A stretch of 64,000 nt of DNA from Ornithinimicrobium sp. F0845 (GTDB lineage: Bacteria > Actinomycetota > Actinomycetes > Actinomycetales > Dermatophilaceae): contig NZ_JALKAL010000001.1 in the NCBI RefSeq assembly GCF_023015765.1, positions 481,478-545,477 on the forward strand. Direction: 5' to 3'. The notes beneath the pieces were generated by a model, which had not been told where the DNA came from, did no database searches, and was given only the letters and a program-made list of their open reading frames with translations. The position numbers were made by a program, and so were the translations under genes. Each line of letters starts with the position of its first letter. The stretch's first letter is position 1. This document shows positions 63,214 through 64,000 of the stretch, one piece after another.

Positions 63214-63954
63214 ATGACCTTCTTCGACAACTTCGTCGAGTACGCCCCCCTCTTCATCGAGGCCAGCTGGGTGACGTTGCGCCTGACAGCCGTGGCCCTG
63301 GTCATCGCGATGGTGCTGGGCGGGGTGATCGCCTGGATGGTGATGAGCAGGTTCGGTCCCCTGCGGTGGCTCGCCACGGCATACATCGGGGTCATCCGGG
63401 GCACGCCGTTGATCGCCCAGATCTTCGTGCTCTACTTCGGCATCTCCGAGATCGTGAAGATGCCGGCGTTCTGGGCCGGCGCCCTGGCGCTGGCCGCGCA
63501 CAACTCGGCCTACATCGCGGAGATCTTCCGCTCCGGCTTCCAGGCGGTGCCCAGGGGGCTGGTCGAGGCCTCCCGCTCGCTGGGCATGAGCAAGCGCAAG
63601 ACCCTGCGCCGGGTGCAGGCACCCCTGGCGCTGCGCACCACGCTGCCGGTGCTGGGCAACCAGTACATCATCGCGGTGAAGGACTCCTCGCTGGTCTCCT
63701 TCATCGGCATGACCGAGCTGTTCCAGACCTCGCGCAATCTGCAGGCACAGAACTATGAGCCGCTCCAGATGTATCTGATGGTCTCGGTCTACTACCTGGC
63801 CATCGTGCTGGCGCTGACCTTCGTGGTGAACCGGCTCGAGCACTCGCTCAGCAAGCACCGCAGGCCGGTCGAGGGTTCCTCCGGAGGCAGCGACGGGGGT
63901 GGCCTCCGGCTGCCCGTCTGGGGTAGGAATCGGAAGGCGGAGGGTCGAGCATGA
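63214..63954 (+). CDS. Polar amino-acid ABC transporter permease (HisM/GlnP type)
   Basis: The 246-residue product has about five hydrophobic segments and the EAA loop (GFQAVPRGLVEASRSLGMSKRKTLRRVQAP), with YIGVIRGTPLIAQIFVLYFG near the N-terminus as in HisM/GlnP. The C-terminal tail is basic. It starts 13 bases after the binding protein gene and overlaps the next gene by 4 bases. Confidence 0.93.
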   Translation: MTFFDNFVEYAPLFIEASWVTLRLTAVALVIAMVLGGVIAWMVMSRFGPLRWLATAYIGVIRGTPLIAQIFVLYFGISEIVKMPAFWAGALALAAHNSAYIAEIFRSGFQAVPRGLVEASRSLGMSKRKTLRRVQAPLALRTTLPVLGNQYIIAVKDSSLVSFIGMTELFQTSRNLQAQNYEPLQMYLMVSVYYLAIVLALTFVVNRLEHSLSKHRRPVEGSSGGSDGGGLRLPVWGRNRKAEGRA

Positions 63955-64000
63955 CGGACGCACATCGTGGCCAGCCCCTGGTCAGCATGCGCAACATCGT
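63951..64000 (+). CDS. ABC transporter ATP-binding protein, 5' end only (partial)
   Basis: Only the first 16 codons are in the window (MTDAHRGQPLVSMRNIV). The N-terminus and the ATGA overlap with the permease gene fit a GlnQ-type polar amino-acid transport ATPase, but no ATPase motif is visible yet. Confidence 0.6.
   Translation, partial: MTDAHRGQPLVSMRNI

Overview
This 64 kb window comes from a high-GC actinobacterium. The gene order rpoB-rpoC, str, S10, spc, alpha, then rplM-rpsI-glmM, together with the zinc-ribbon S14, the GTG starts and the neighbourhood glpX / DUF4245 / xseB / xseA / ispH, fits the order Micrococcales. An Intrasporangiaceae- or Ornithinimicrobiaceae-like lineage is my inference; it was not tested by any search.

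Bases 1-29200 are the core information-processing block. They hold the end of rpoB, rpoC, a GNAT acetyltransferase, the str operon (rpsL rpsG fusA tuf), a short interruption (a 0.33 kb repeat element, a lipoprotein and a YceI protein), the S10-spc run (rpsJ to rplO, mostly with 1-4 nt overlaps), secY-adk-map, infA-rpmJ-rpsM-rpsK-rpsD, and rpoA-rplQ. Promoter-like hexamers precede rpsL, infA and rpoA, and strong hairpins follow rpoC, tuf, yceI, rplO and rplQ. Ribosomal protein L4 is unusual: a 14-residue acidic repeat and a small aromatic domain (sunset-like) are fused to its C-terminus.

Bases 29300-41000 separate truA from rplM with an accessory stretch: a membrane protein, a DksA-like zinc-finger protein, a cupin, a divergent pair of exported proteins (DUF305 lipoprotein and LVIVD-repeat protein), an ABC-F ATPase, a secreted alpha-amylase and an AEC transporter bracketed by a 42-bp palindromic repeat, an OsmC protein, what looks like the last codons of a lost pullulanase-type gene, and an ArsR-type regulator with palindromes at its start.

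Bases 41000-64000 hold rplM-rpsI, glmM, a protein joining a degenerate SGNH domain to three cell-wall-binding repeats, fumarase plus beta-carbonic anhydrase, a sugar ABC importer, a PfkB kinase with class II fructose bisphosphatase, the DUF4245-xse region (with an ankyrin gene between xseA and xseB), a DUF885/DUF2804 pair, a small unknown gene, ispH, and the start of a polar amino-acid importer that runs off the end.

Two patterns cut across genes. The octamer GTATGCCG occurs 28 times on both strands, even where it forces rare codons. A 32-bp-period repeat appears at two separate places.
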